Source: Crotophaga sulcirostris | Taxonomy: Eukaryota; Chordata; Aves; Cuculiformes; Crotophagidae | NCBI GenBank assembly: GCA_013397455.1 | Contig: VYZB01000211.1 | Coordinates: forward strand, 143,468-207,467 | Length of the DNA stretch: 64,000 nt | Direction of reading: 5' to 3' | Shown: piece after piece, positions 1 to 12,663 of the stretch | Layout of the letters: each line of letters begins with the position of its first letter | Position numbering within the stretch: position 1 is the first letter of the stretch | The notes under the pieces: model-generated | Database searches by the model: none | Told to the model about the DNA's origin: nothing | Seen by the model: only the letters and a program-made list of their open reading frames with translations | Made by a program: the position numbers and the translations under genes

Positions 1-640
1 TTTTAATTAAAACTAAATTAAATTACTTAAAGGCAGGACTCTAGTGTGAGGTAAAATACCCTTGGGTTTTCTTTTCCTGGCCTCCAGCTGCCACTACAGA
101 AGGGCACAGGTCTCCTGTGGTTTCCCTGTTGTATCTGCCAACACAGTGCTGAGATGTAAGAAACCTTCAAACATCCAGAAAGACATTAGACATCTCTGCT
201 CAGATAAGTGTTTTTATAAAAATCTGTGGATTCCACTGTTTATAGACACCCAGCCATGAGGAAAGGCATTTCTTTAAAACATGAAAGGCATAGCTGCTAC
301 ACTACCCTGACCGGTGTCTAATTTTCAGACTTGCGAAGAGAGAGTTGAATGCTTTATTTGCTTTTACATTTACTTTATACTTAGTTACTAAAAATAATAA
401 TTCAACTGTATCATAACAAGCAACAATTACATTATTTTCTTACCTGAGAAATTAGTAAGCAAAGTGGCATTGTCTGCAATGAAGGGGTAAGAATCAGTAG
501 ACTTGTCTTTTCTTCCTGACTCTTCTATTGACAGCCTTTGAAATTTTGACCTTCTTTAGCAGTGAGAAGAAAGTAACTCAGTAGTCCTCATGCATAAGAA
601 TGATCACATATCTTGAGGCATCAGGCACTTCCATAATGAT
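1..640. other. Intergenic, no feature recognised
   Basis: AT-rich unique-looking sequence downstream of DACH1. Open frames are short and carry no recognisable domain. No repeat family was identified. Confidence 0.6.
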
Positions 641-900
641 AGGCATGGGTCAAGGTTAGGCTGGGACATGGGGGGGCCCAATTTAGCGGGGCCCATGGCT
701 GTGGAGAGCAGGGCTGTGGAAAGCTGGAGACTGACCCTGCTGTGGCATTATTGGGTCAGGTGCTGTGGCATTGTTGGGTCAGGGACAGGTGATCAAGGGG
801 GGCTGAAATGGGATCTTGAGCCATGGGCAGACTGGGGAGAGCCCTGGAGGGGCTAGGCAGGTACGGTCAGGTCAGGTGGTGCCTGCAGGGCTCTGATGGT
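641..900. repeat. Isolated GC-rich patch with a 23-bp tandem duplication
   Basis: This stretch is conspicuously G-rich on the plus strand, with runs of 6-7 G near 670 and 797, inside AT-rich flanks. Two 23-base units (738-760 and 761-783), both starting TGCTGTGGCATT, follow each other directly and differ at one position. The patch looks like the remnant of a GC-rich minisatellite or an old insertion. The two overlapping open frames here (668-856 and 823-1011) have low-complexity composition and no domain, so I do not call a gene. Confidence 0.55.
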
Positions 901-2182
901 TATTCTGATAATTGCTTGAATCAGTGTATAATTTTACTACCTCCTAATGTAGCAGAGAGAATTGCCCATTTTTTAGGACAATGGTTTAACTTCTTATTTC
1001 AAGCTTCCTAATTCTGTTGTAGCTGTGTGAATTCTTAGCAGACGATGCACGTAGAAAACAGGCTCTTCAGAATTATTTTCTCCCATTTAAGTCTCTTCTT
1101 GTTTACTTGCATTGTTATATGTTATTAATATTCCTGTTGATAGAATTTCATTATGGCTACTGCTGCCAGCTTGAATACTTTCATAGGCCCTAGAAATCCC
1201 AGTGTGGCAGGGACTGTCCACTGAAAGAGCTTTTACTGTCTCTGTGTGCTTGCAGTAAAAAAACAGGTTGTAACATGGATACAGATGAAAACAAACTGAG
1301 AAACACAAGCCAATGTGCAGTATTGTCTCAGACCATCACTGGCCTACAGATATTCAAGCATTTGGCAGGTGTTATAGGAAAGCAAAATATCCAGAAGCAA
1401 TTTGTCCAGAACCATAAACAGACTCCACAGGTGTTTATGGCAAGCTCGTTCCACATGTGAGAGATGGGTATAAGAAAATATGGAAGCATTTGTACAAAAA
1501 ATTTCAAAAGGCATCAATAGATTACTGGTTCCTCAGAGTAAGGGGCAGACTTTCTGCTTTAGCTTTACTGACCTAGGCTTACAGCTAAAGAGACTTTAGT
1601 TTGGATAGAAGGCATGGGATTTGTCTAAGTCAATCTGAGCATCTACAGTTATGGATACTGTACTGTTCAGGATAGATACTCTCTAACTGTGAGATGAGCA
1701 GTGCATGTCTTCTTCAAGCAGAAAAAAAGGCAATTTTAGGTTATATCACTTGTTAAAAATGCCTGCATAAGGATCAGATTAATTATCCCTGGAAGAGTCT
1801 GTTTTCCCCACTGACTACCTTAGTTACTGATGTCACATGCTGCAGACATCAAAACGTTGGTCAGATGAATCCCATACAAAAAAGGTCTGGAGTGAAACAC
1901 GGACTTTTGAATTATATTTAGTACTTGCATATATGATTCTTAAATGATTATTCAGTACAGGGGAGCTGGAAAACAGAAAAGGAGAAGCAGCCACCTTCAG
2001 CACCTTAAAGGAAGTTTTAGCTGGAACAAGGGTTTCCTAGAGGGGACAGCAATAGTATGAATTGGGGCAGGCTTTTCTGTGAATCTGAGAGGACTTTACA
2101 ATATCCGGAAGCATTTGCAACACACTCAGAAGTACTAATTTAGGGTAGAAGTCTCCTAAACTTTTCTATTCCTTGAATAATC
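901..2182. other. Intergenic, no feature recognised
   Basis: AT-rich sequence without a recognised gene or repeat. Short open frames on both strands overlap each other and have no coding character. Confidence 0.6.
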
Positions 2183-2212
2183 CTGGATGGATCATTTGAA
2201 TGATCCATCCAG
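2183..2212. repeat. Perfect 14-bp inverted repeat with 2-nt spacer
   Basis: The left arm CTGGATGGATCATT (2183-2196) and right arm AATGATCCATCCAG (2199-2212) are exact reverse complements around a TG spacer. It sits directly before the CAAA repeat at 2216-2272. Confidence 0.9.
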
Positions 2213-2215
2213 AAA

Positions 2216-2272
2216 GAAAAACAAACAAATGAAAGAACAAACAAACAAACAAACAAACACACAAACACACCA
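2216..2272 (+). repeat. (CAAA)n-type simple repeat
   Basis: An imperfect run of ACAAAC units with a pure CAAA core, ending in ACACAAACACACC. It may be an expanded A-rich tail of an old insertion, but no body was recognised. Confidence 0.85.
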
Positions 2273-3544
2273 GTCTTCAACAACTTGAGGCAGAAAAACA
2301 GGATGAACTTAAGCTTTGATCTTCCAAAAACTAATTACAGGAAAAGAGAAAAAACTAAAAGCATGAAAGGAAGGAATGTGACTATTTCCACTGAAGTCAG
2401 TTGTAGGAATTATGCATACAAGTTAAAAAAGAACATAAATGTCAATCATCTGGTTATGTACATCTTCATCGATCTGTGCACAACCCTTGAGGTTCTGTCC
2501 TTAAAAATTCATAGGTCTGGGGTCTTGGATCATAAACTTTATCTAGTCAACATAACTTTTTTAATCATGTTGATATAGTTTGCAACATTAAAACACCAAA
2601 TACGTGACATTTAACAATAATTAAAAATATAAATATTGTTCATTACTTTAAACTCCTATTTTTTTCATATTTCTTTTAAAAAATGTAAGCTGAAATTATT
2701 TTGGAACAAGTCTTCCTCACTGCTCAAAAGAGTTAACTATGCTCACCCCTTTTTAGAGCATATCTACTACTATCAAAGAAAGCTTCAGCTCTAGAAATCC
2801 TGTCTTTATGTCAAAGTCCTATTAAGGCTTGAAGCGCTACACTTATTACTCCATGACTTGCGACTTCAGTTTATGTCACCACTCTGCAGGATTTGGTTTG
2901 ATTTTTGGGTCATGTAAAGTGTACCACTCCAGTACTTCGTTTAACAGGTCCTTGTGCTGTCTAATGAAGTAAGAGAATTACCATCATTGTTAGGTGCACA
3001 GGGGAGTAAGCTGTATGATACATGCTGTTAGTCTGATACCCTTTCCGATGACAGTTTATGGTTCACCAGCTTGGTTAAACAGTACATCAGCAACAGTGAT
3101 GGGTGATCAATCTCATTCCCTGTAGAATTGCTCCCAAAAGTGTCATTATTGAGAAATATATCCAGGAAATGCTATCATCAGACTTCTTGTTTAAGTTCAG
3201 AGCTATAATGAAAGTAAAGGAGAAAAGACTTTAAAATTAGTTTTAATTGTTTTATTTATGTATGTCAATTATGGAAAAATAGTATTATATAAATTCATAG
3301 TGTATCTGTTCTGCATGCCTGCTGTGAAGAACAATACACGTACTTTATTTAAAGTTATCACACATTTCCAAATGTTTTCAAGAATAATTCCATTTTTTTC
3401 ACGCACAGAAAGTGAATTATGGTCTTCACCTTTTGCCTGCAAGCACAGGATCTGATTCTGCAGTTGTTTACTGTATTGAAAAGTGCATTACACCACATAA
3501 CTGACATGATGTGGCCTAGCTAGAAAAATAATGTAAACCCAGGT
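2273..3544. other. Intergenic, no feature recognised
   Basis: AT-rich, unique-looking. The 97-codon open frame at 2285-2578 is lysine-rich and begins inside the A-rich repeat flank. It has no recognisable domain and is probably chance. Confidence 0.55.
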
Positions 3545-4336
3545 GACAAAATCTGGGCCAGAGTAATGTCCGATCTAAATATGAATTGGGAGAGCAGTGA
3601 CTGGACAGCAACCCTGCAGAAAAGGAGTTGGGAGTGCTGGTTGACAGCCTGCTCTATATGGGTCAGCAGTGTGCCCTGGCAACCGAGAGGGCAAACTGCA
3701 TCCAGAGGTACATCAAACACAGCATAACCAGATGGTAAAAAGAGGGGATTATCCCTCTGTATTAAGCCTTGGTGTGGCCTCACCTTGAATACTGTGTGCA
3801 GTTCTGGGCCTCACAACTTAAGAAGGATGTTAAGGTCTTTAAACGCATCCAGACAAGGACAACAAAGTTGGTGAAAGGGCTGGAAGGCATGGCTGGAAGG
3901 CATGTCCCATGAGAAGAGGCTAAATGACTTTGGGTTTGTCTAGTTTTGAAAAAAAGGAGGCTGAGGGCAACCTCAATGATCTCTATAGCTTCCTGAGGAG
4001 GGGAAGTAGAGAGGAAGGTGCTGAACCCTCCTCCCTGGTATCCAGTGTTAGGACACGTGGGAATCGCCCAGAGTCACATCAGGAGAGGTTAAGACAAGAC
4101 ATGAAGAAACATTTATTTACCAAGAGGGTGGTCAGACTTCCTAGATAGGTGGTTGATGCCCTATGTCTATCAGAGTTTAAGAAGCATTTGCACAATGCCC
4201 ATCATAATTTACTTTACCTTTGGTCTGCCCTGAAACAGTCAGGCAGTTGGACTAGAGGATCATTGTAGGTTCTTTCCAATTGAAGTATTGTATTGTATTG
4301 TATTCTATTCTATTCTATTCTATTCTATTCTATTCT
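3545..4336 (+). mobile_element. CR1 LINE, 5'-truncated, with (TATTC)n tail
   Basis: The segment matches my memory of the CR1 ORF2 end and 3' UTR. It contains GAGTTGGGAGTGCTGGTTGA, then GAATACTGTGTGCAGTTCTG, then a CTTCCTGAGGAGGGGAAG stretch. It finishes with a TTGGACTAGAGGATCATTGT-type end and a (TATTG)3(TATTC)n microsatellite at 4287-4336. Frames are interrupted; the 74-codon frame at 3924-4148 is a relic of the CR1 protein end. A short internal duplication (GGCATGGCTGGAAGGCATG) occurs near 3885. The left boundary is approximate. Confidence 0.88.
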
Positions 4337-7300
4337 AAATTTTAGTTCATATGACTGAAATGTAGTATTTTTTTCTTTCCACACCAGACACCCAAAAAAT
4401 GAATTTGACAAAAATTTCTGCATCTGCACATTGATTAAGTGCCATAGGAACAGTAGAAGAATTGGAAAAAAAAATGGTTCCCTCAACTCCTCTCAAGTAG
4501 GAGAAAACAAGAAAAAAACCAAACAAAATCAAAACAAAAAAGTTTGGACAGATTATTATCCAGCTATTCACATTATCCTGGCAGTGTCAGAACCATTATT
4601 AGAAGCCATTAAAGCTAAGAACTTTAAACGGTATTTAAATGAATAATTTCACAACATTAAATCCTACGTACCTATGCTGATCACGTTCAGAAAGATGTTT
4701 AGACCACTCTTTCCTTTCAAATCAATTTTTTTTAAAAAATATCCAGGCAGCAGTCAGAAGTTATTATCCTCTGCCATAATTCATGGAGGTCCATGTTGTC
4801 ACTCAATGTTCAACATTACATAGTATCACGGTGAAATACGTTGTCCCTTTTGAGTGCACTGGTTAAATTAGAAGGTCTTGCAATATTCCTAGCAAGCACA
4901 AGCCATCAAGCCTTTTAAGCTTTCCAAGACTTTAGAAGTGTGTTTGCTCTTCGCATAGAGGCATGTCATGGGGGCCATGGTGGAGCATTCATGCAGAAAT
5001 ACGATCAGAGAAATGACAGGATATTAGCATATAGCAATAGAACACTGCACATGCCATAAAGGAACTTTTCTAGCTTTAGAAACGGACTCTCTGGTGGCAT
5101 TTTGTGCCTCGAACACAATGTGGATGAAGCATATTTGCAAGACCTCCTACTGTAACAGACACTTAAAGACTGAAAAGTAAGCACTCTTGCAAGACAGTTT
5201 GTGATTTTATTGAAACTTCCATAGCTTGCAAGAGGGAAGAAGTGTCATTTGAAGGCATATATTTATTGCATAGCAGCAAACCTCTCCAAATATTATAATT
5301 TCCATTGCATTTTCTAACAGAGCAACTAATACCCAATCCTTTGAAAGGAAAGTAAGAAACAGAAGGAGCATGATTTAAATAACATTCGATTTTTTTCAAC
5401 ATGAAAAAAAAAGTCTCACAATAACATCAGGTGTTCACGATAGAAAAGTACTCAGAACATAACTACTGTGACAAGTATATATTTCCTTGACCATTTAGAA
5501 ACTTCAGGCGATTCTGAGTATGAGTATTTCTACAATAAAATACCGCATCCAACAGTTTTACTTTTATAAAGGTAGTTTTATGAATCATATTTTTGACCTG
5601 ATATTACGTTGTGTTCTTTCTACCTGAATCAGGGACGAAAAGTAGACACCAGGGAAACATATGCTTTTTGACAGAGAATGACAAAAAATAGTTTTTATCC
5701 TAACAACTCAAGATTCCTGGCATCAAACAAATCTTCTCTGAAGTATCTACTATGCAAAAAATGTTCAATGGGCTTCTCATCACGTGCCAACACTTCACAA
5801 AACCTCTATAAAAACAAAATTAATATATATATGCCATTGCCTAGTAATTGCAATTAAATGATAGTCTTTTAATGGCAGTCAGTGATGCAGCTAAGTGTAA
5901 ATTTAGCAGTGTCATGTACAACTATTGATACAAACAGATTTTGGGTTTGACCTGCAGAATTTTTCCCTGTCATAGGTTGAATTGTAGATTAAACTGATGG
6001 CAAATATTTCAACAAGTGAATATGTATATAAATATATGCATTTCTTCTGTTTCTAGACCACCTCCATTACTATCATTATTGTTGTTAAACTTCAAGTCAT
6101 CAAACATTAGGTCTTTATGTCAAAAGGATTAAGTTCTGTTTTCATACAATCCAAATTTAAAAGATAGGGTAAGAGCTGAAACCAAGTTCTAATGAAGTAA
6201 AGAGAATTGCATACATTCACAAAACGTGCCAATATAGAAAAGGATTCTACTGATTTTGAGGCCATTAGACTAGTTCAGAAAAGGATAAAGTAGAAAATAA
6301 ATATTATGTTCTTCATTCAACAGAAAGGAATGGGGATAAATTTTCACATTTATCTAGATATACTCAAACTTTTTGAATAAGAAGGCTATGCTCCAGTTTG
6401 GTCAGAACAGGTCTGTCCTTCTTGCAACAATGTATAGAAACACACACATGGGCAGGGAAATTATGATTTCCTACTTATCCTCAAAACTTTTTTTTGTTTC
6501 ATATTTAAATATAATTAGAAGTTCCAGTTCAAGATCAGCACACTTGGGAGCTGCACTGAAAGCTCTACAAAAGGTAATTTTGTATCATATGGGTTGTTTT
6601 TCCATCTGTCAAACCTTTCGCGTAAGTGTGAAATTAAAACTCCTAACATCCTATACTAAGCGGACTACTATTTGTCTGTTTTTTTGGTGACACTTTAAGT
6701 GTTTTAATCAAAAATCTCTCATCAATGCTGTTCACAGGGAAGAATGGAGAAAAATTGTAACAGAATTTTTTCATGATGTTTTTTCTTTCCCTGGAGACAC
6801 CACTTTATGACTTAAAAGAAACTGTGTTGGTTTTGGACATGGTTCTCTTCAGAAAAGCTCGGATGTACAACTACTTTGGGCAACTTCAGTAAGAAATTAC
6901 AGGACAGAAGGTAATATTATGATCACAAACAGATACAAGTGATTTTTAAATGTTCGTGAACTGCTGAAAAATACTTTCCTACGCAGACACAGATGTAGCA
7001 GAGAGCATTACTGCAAATTAGCACCAATCTTCACTGGACCATTCAGTGTCACCAAGTATTCATCAGATGTGAATTACACTCTGAACAAATTGCCTGAAGG
7101 AACAGATACAGGGGTTTTCATGTTCCAAACGTGCTTTCCTATTAGTATCAAAACAGTCCATTGGAGGATATCTCAACCCCTGAAGACATGGAATGAACAA
7201 AAATGCTACAATACTCAACCATTATTCCAAAGTACAATCTTTAAAAATGAAAGATAATATACAGTAAGTTTGACTCCCTATTCCCTTAGACTCCATTATA

Positions 7301-8203
7301 ATCAACCTTATGATGAGCCACACCTCATTATAATAACAGCCAAATTGCTTGGCTCCCAAGGGCGGACTAACAGTCAGGGTGGATTGTACTTATACTCAAA
7401 ATAACCAAGAATAATCAAGATGAGTCTCTCAGTTTGACAATGTATGACCACTTTTGCATAACTAATGCTGTTCTGACAGGAAAAATGCTCCAGATTAAGC
7501 AAAAAGAATTAATCTGGCTAATATCGATTGGATGCATAACAGTGAGTAATGTGTCAGCATATTTATTGCTGTTTTAATAATATCTACTTTCTGGGCAAAA
7601 AGTTCACTTCTTTAGGTGTCCAAATGGAACTTAAAATCTTGTATATCATCTGCATAAATCTTGGATATTTCCACATTGAAAGGATATGGTACAGTTTCAT
7701 TTTTGTTCATTTTAATTGGGGTCAATGACAAGTATTACTTATTAATTAAAGGATCAAATTGTGAAGGGTGTTTGCTGACAGTGATCTCAGGGCAGAGTCG
7801 TCAGTTTACACCTAGTGAAGGTTTGCTCCATGGCACTTTATACTTTCAAAGTAATAGTAATTATGTTCAAGACGTTTTCAATGAAACCCAAAACCATGTG
7901 AAACTCGCATGGTATTGTGTTTCATTACAAATCCCAAACATAAATGAGGTTCATCAAAAGGTTTGTTAAGGTTCATGAACTTAAGACTAGTTTTGAATTA
8001 ATATAGTGGCTATCTCATAGTTTTGTTGTCAAGTCATATAAAATTTCCTTAGTTCATATGACAAACTAGAGGAAACACTAAAGTTCATCTCAGTTTTCCC
8101 TTCATACTTTGATGGATCAGTTGTTAAGTCACCTGAGTCATATCACTTGGAGAAGGTTTTCACCTTAGATAACTCTGAGAGGGCAGGAAATAAATACATA
8201 ATC
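4337..8203. other. Intergenic, no gene recognised
   Basis: About 3.9 kb of AT-rich, mostly unique-looking sequence. Open frames of 60-105 codons (such as 6373-6690 and 7661-7969) are isolated. They lack splice or domain support and look like chance. Confidence 0.55.
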
Positions 8204-8284
8204 ACTAAAAAAATAAAATAAAACAAAATAAAATACAATAAAATAAAATAAATACTAAAATAAATACTAAAATAAAATAAAATA
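8204..8284 (+). repeat. (AAAAT)n simple repeat
   Basis: An imperfect AAAAT/AATAA tract with a repeated ATAAATACTAAA motif. The minus-strand open frame through it (8143-8337) is low-complexity Phe/Ile/Tyr and not a gene. Confidence 0.9.
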
Positions 8285-9704
8285 GCAACTAAAAATCCAG
8301 AAAGAGACACATTATATTTTATTTTACATACATACATCTTATTTGCATTAAATTGCCATCAAATTTGGCAACATTTCAAATTTAGTTTTCAAAATTGTTG
8401 AGATAACCTACACTGACCATGGTTTCCTTAATCTTTGCTTTTTATTTCTTCCTCTAATCCTATGACTTTCTGCAAGGCACAGCCTTTGTAGAAAATTGAT
8501 GTTTTCAGTCAACAATTTGTACAGCATTCTCCAAGGGGAGGTCTCCTTCTACTGGTTTCCAGTGAAAAGTGAACAGCTGCAATTTCTGCCTGTAAAATTA
8601 TTCATTTGTACATTTAAACAAATAAGTCTATAAATCCATTTTGTTTCATGTTTATCTGTAACATAGAATGGAAAGAGAAATGAGGCAAGTGAAGAAAACT
8701 CCGCTGCAAAGAAAACGTAAAACACAAGCTTGAATTTAAAGAAAGGCATATATATGGCAACCCTACAGAGCATGACAACGAGTTAAATCAATACAACAAC
8801 AAATACACTCTTTATTCCAGCTAATTGTTCTTTTATAAGATGTTTGGTATATATGAGTATTGTTATTTATAAATAGTTGAAAAACACCTACTGTATTGAT
8901 TCAGAGCAGTGATTAATTGATATGTTTGAGTATAGTGTAATTACTGTATTCATGAAATTATTTGGAATGTACTGAAAGAAAATTAATACTGTATGTGGGA
9001 TACATGAGTCTTGTAAGTAGCCACCTTAATGTCAAAATATACTGATCTGTGTCATAGCTCATAGCTGGCTTATTCGTTTTTTTGTAATAACATGCATACA
9101 TTGCACATTGTGACTGTTTCCCATGGAAAATCTCTTCTGCATCATAAATGGGTAGGTAGTGAGTTGGAGAAATTTTTTTGTTGTTTATTTGCTTGTTTAA
9201 GACAAAGTTGGAACCCCTAGTGGTCTGAAACGTTTTGAGAGATCAGGGTTGGTTTTCTGAAGAAGCGAGGTAATCTGAAAATGGGATAAATCATGACTTC
9301 CCCAAAATTTACCTGTAAATTTCACTTTTGGTTTTTTTTTTTCCTAGCCAAAGGCTTCTCGGTCCTCTGCAAACTAGAAAATAAAATTGCTCCTTGAGTT
9401 AATTCTACTGCAGAAACCACAGAAACCTTGAGTTTTCTTCCTTCCATCAGAAAGGAAATATTTGCACAGTGTGGCTTTGCTTCTCAGTATAATTTTGTTC
9501 CTTGCACTCTGAAAGAAAACAACATAATTTAGCTAGAGTTTGCTAGATCAGAATTTGGAATGGAAGTTGTGGGCATCACCTTCAGCATCAGCTCAGGGTT
9601 TAGTAAGGCTTGCGAAAAAGAAAGGGAGGTGGAGGGAGATTACTCTTGGCAAGATCAGTTTCACTCATTTTCACCACTGAAATCACTTTGCGCTTTGATA
9701 CTAA
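8285..9704. other. Intergenic, no feature recognised
   Basis: AT-rich unique-looking sequence with short chance open frames only. Confidence 0.55.
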
Positions 9705-9741
9705 AGTGCGTGTGCATGTGCATGTGTGTGTGCATGAGTGA
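9705..9741 (+). repeat. Degenerate (TG)n microsatellite
   Basis: Interrupted TG repeats in the pattern GTGTGCATGTGCATGTGTG. The nearby 68-codon frame (9560-9766) runs through it and gains its Cys/Met-Cys-rich end from the repeat. Confidence 0.8.
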
Positions 9742-12616
9742 GTATTACAGCAGATGGAAAAGATAGAAGAAAAGTCAAAAGGTAAGTCTCACTTCCTACT
9801 ACACTCTTTTTTTTAATCGTCTGCAATCTCACAATGCAATCAGCAGTATTCACACATAGCTAGAGTGACACACAGAAGACAGAGGGTTGAAGCCTGGGAA
9901 GACAGTCTTAAGGGAGATAGTGAAGTGGTAGTAAAAAAAAAAAATCCCTTTGTTATCTGATATTTTCACTGTGTTTAGGAGGACACATTAAGTCTATAAA
10001 TTACAGATAAAACTGATTGTAGAATTCATCCAAAAAGTTCTAGAGGCAGCTGTAGCTGATTTTTTGGACATGGGTAATCTGTTTTCCAATTTTCTAGATA
10101 TCAACAATAGAAAGAGTTTCACATAATCTGAAAATCACAGCTTCCATGATTTCTTAAATGCAAATTGGAAAAGCTCACCTTTACCCAATGCCTCAGGCTT
10201 CAGGACCCTGAACCAAGACCAGAGCAAAGTGAAGAACTACAATCCATTGTATTGAATAAGGGGTGAAAAGACACAGTGTGAAAAAACGAAGCAAGTAGGC
10301 AAAACCCACAAGGCCAAGGAGAAAAAAAAAATCTTGACTTGCCACCTTTCCATTTTTTACACTCAAATGAAAACTACTACGTTAGTGTACTAATACACTC
10401 CTTTGGGAAGGCCTTATATGATCAGCTGTATAGGGTTCTATACATTTATAAGGTAGCATGTTCTTAAACGGATTGTTCCAATGTGACCTCTGCTTTCCAC
10501 AGATGTCCTCCCTCCTTTCACAGCCATTTAAAAAACAGAAAAGGTTTTCCTCCTTGTGGTGTTGCCAAAAAATCAGTACAGGAGACTGAGTTAGCATCTT
10601 TTGAAAATCACACATCACCTACAGAATAGTTCAGTAAACACATATTGCAGATTTTTTTTAATAATGCTTTGGGAGAAAAGCCTGTTGAGCTCTCACATAC
10701 CTGGTTGAAATGATAAAAAAGCCCTCACTTTCAATTTACTTGTAAACTGAACAACTTTGAAAGGTTTGTGGAGGAACAACAGTACAAATCCAACTCTCCC
10801 AATGACATGTCATTTTAGAGTTATTTTTCTGAATGGATCTTTTTGTTGTGATAAGAATTCACAATGTTCTTATTTATTACATATTCCATGAAGGGGCTAA
10901 CATTTTATGAGAAATCCAGAAGAACAATTTCCTATCCTACTAGATGGATTCACTTCCCTCATGAGCACCATGAATTCAGCAAACCAGGATGTCGGAGTTG
11001 TCGATGAGTGAAGTTGCAGCTTTCCTGTGGTTTTTCTGCATCTTTTCTACTCTCCACCACCCTCAGTTATTTTAACTATAGCCTGAAATGTTCACTCATG
11101 TCAAGGCGTGTTATTTACTTCCCATTATGGACATGACATTACACAACTCCATTACAAATTGAGAGAAACATTGCCTTCCAAAGTGTAAGTATTGCCCCAT
11201 TATCTATGAATAGAAATGAGTGCTAGCACTAGAGGGCAACTACTTACAATAGATATTCTAAATGTTATGGGCAAAGTTTCATTTTTGATAATGTACCAGA
11301 GAAAGATAAAATACATCAAAAATACTCTACAGAATGAATTTATCATTCACATTGTCAGCCCATCAAGTTTAGTCATATAATTCATAGGTTGATTATGTGG
11401 AAAGTCAATGAATCATATAGCTAAATATTTTCTAGGGGCTTTATGAATGATAGACTTAATCAATATTGTACCTGAACAGAGTTAATCTCTAAGTGTTATT
11501 ACTCATAACCAATCTGTTGGAACTTCAAATTAAATACAACAAAATTAAGAGACTATACATTCAGCATCTGATTCTATACATAAAACAGTAGATAAAAGAA
11601 AGGCTGCTCATTATTTTTGATAGAAAGCATAAATAATATATTTTAATCTGGTGAAACAACTGTCTAAGCCAGTTTTGTGGGGAGTGGTACTGTTAAAACA
11701 GTATCACAGCAGGAGGTGGATATCTAGTTTCAAGAGTTTATTATTTGCTATATTACTTCCAAATCTAAATGTAATGTAACGTACACTCTGATACACTGAA
11801 ACTGTGACAATGTCTATGATATATATACATATAGACAGTACACATAAACTGAGTAAAAAATAATTGAAAAGGTAGATATATCCACATGCTACCTGAAATA
11901 AAAAATTTTGATTTTGTTGCCACTATTTGTTCCTGATGACATGTATAGAAACACTTTCCACGAAGACCACGTAGTGGTCTTCAGCGGTCAACCCAGTAGC
12001 CATTCACATGCTTCTACAGCTTCAAGTGTAAAAGAACAAAGAATAAATAAAAAGTTCATGATTGCCATGAAACTCAGTGCCTTAGTTAAGATGAGAAAAA
12101 GATACTTTTGCTAGTTTCAGAGAGAGAGAACTGGGCATCACTCTTCATAGTTATCTGTCACTTCTACATTGTTTTGTAAAACAACTTTGTATGGAGAAGT
12201 GAAAAATAATGATAAGAATAGTGTATAAATGTGACATTGTATTATTTTTAAATTTCAAAACACTTAACTTTTCAAAAATGCAATTAAGACAATAAAAAAT
12301 CATTCAAAATCTTGTATAAATTCCAATTGTCCCAAAGTTTTACAAGCAACCTAAAAAAAAAAAAAAGTCAGATGCTGTTTCATTCTAATTACCACTATTG
12401 TGCCCTTCAGATTTTGCACAGCAGATACACACTAACATTCTTGATTAGCATAAGCAATACAGAGAAACCAGCAGGGTACAAGTACCTTCGCTGCTTGACA
12501 AACAGTCTGGATCCAGGTATATGTATATTGTTTCTCTGACTGGTGTCACTAGAGGGTTCACAAACTAGTTGGAAGGTTACTAGCTAAATATGCAGGGAAT
12601 ATGAAAACATGGAAGA
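9742..12616. other. Intergenic, no gene recognised; contains one short hairpin
   Basis: AT-rich sequence with no recognised gene or transposon. The only structure seen is the perfect 9-bp inverted repeat listed separately at 11962-11982. Confidence 0.55.
11962..11982. repeat. Perfect 9-bp inverted repeat with 3-nt spacer
   Basis: GAAGACCAC (11962-11970) and GTGGTCTTC (11974-11982) pair exactly around GTA. Flanking bases include two further CpG dinucleotides, which are scarce locally. Confidence 0.85.
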
Positions 12617-12663
12617 AGTTTGATTTGATTTGGTTTGATTTGGTTTGGTTCGTTTTAGTTTTG
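12617..12663 (+). repeat. (TTTGG/TTTGAT)n simple repeat
   Basis: Alternating TTGATTTGG and TTTGGTTTGG units, decaying to GTTCGTTTTAG. Confidence 0.85.

Noticed and set aside
2216..2272. Repeat array as a CRISPR-like structure
   Set aside because: Simple CAAA microsatellite in a vertebrate genome. There are no spacers of regular length.
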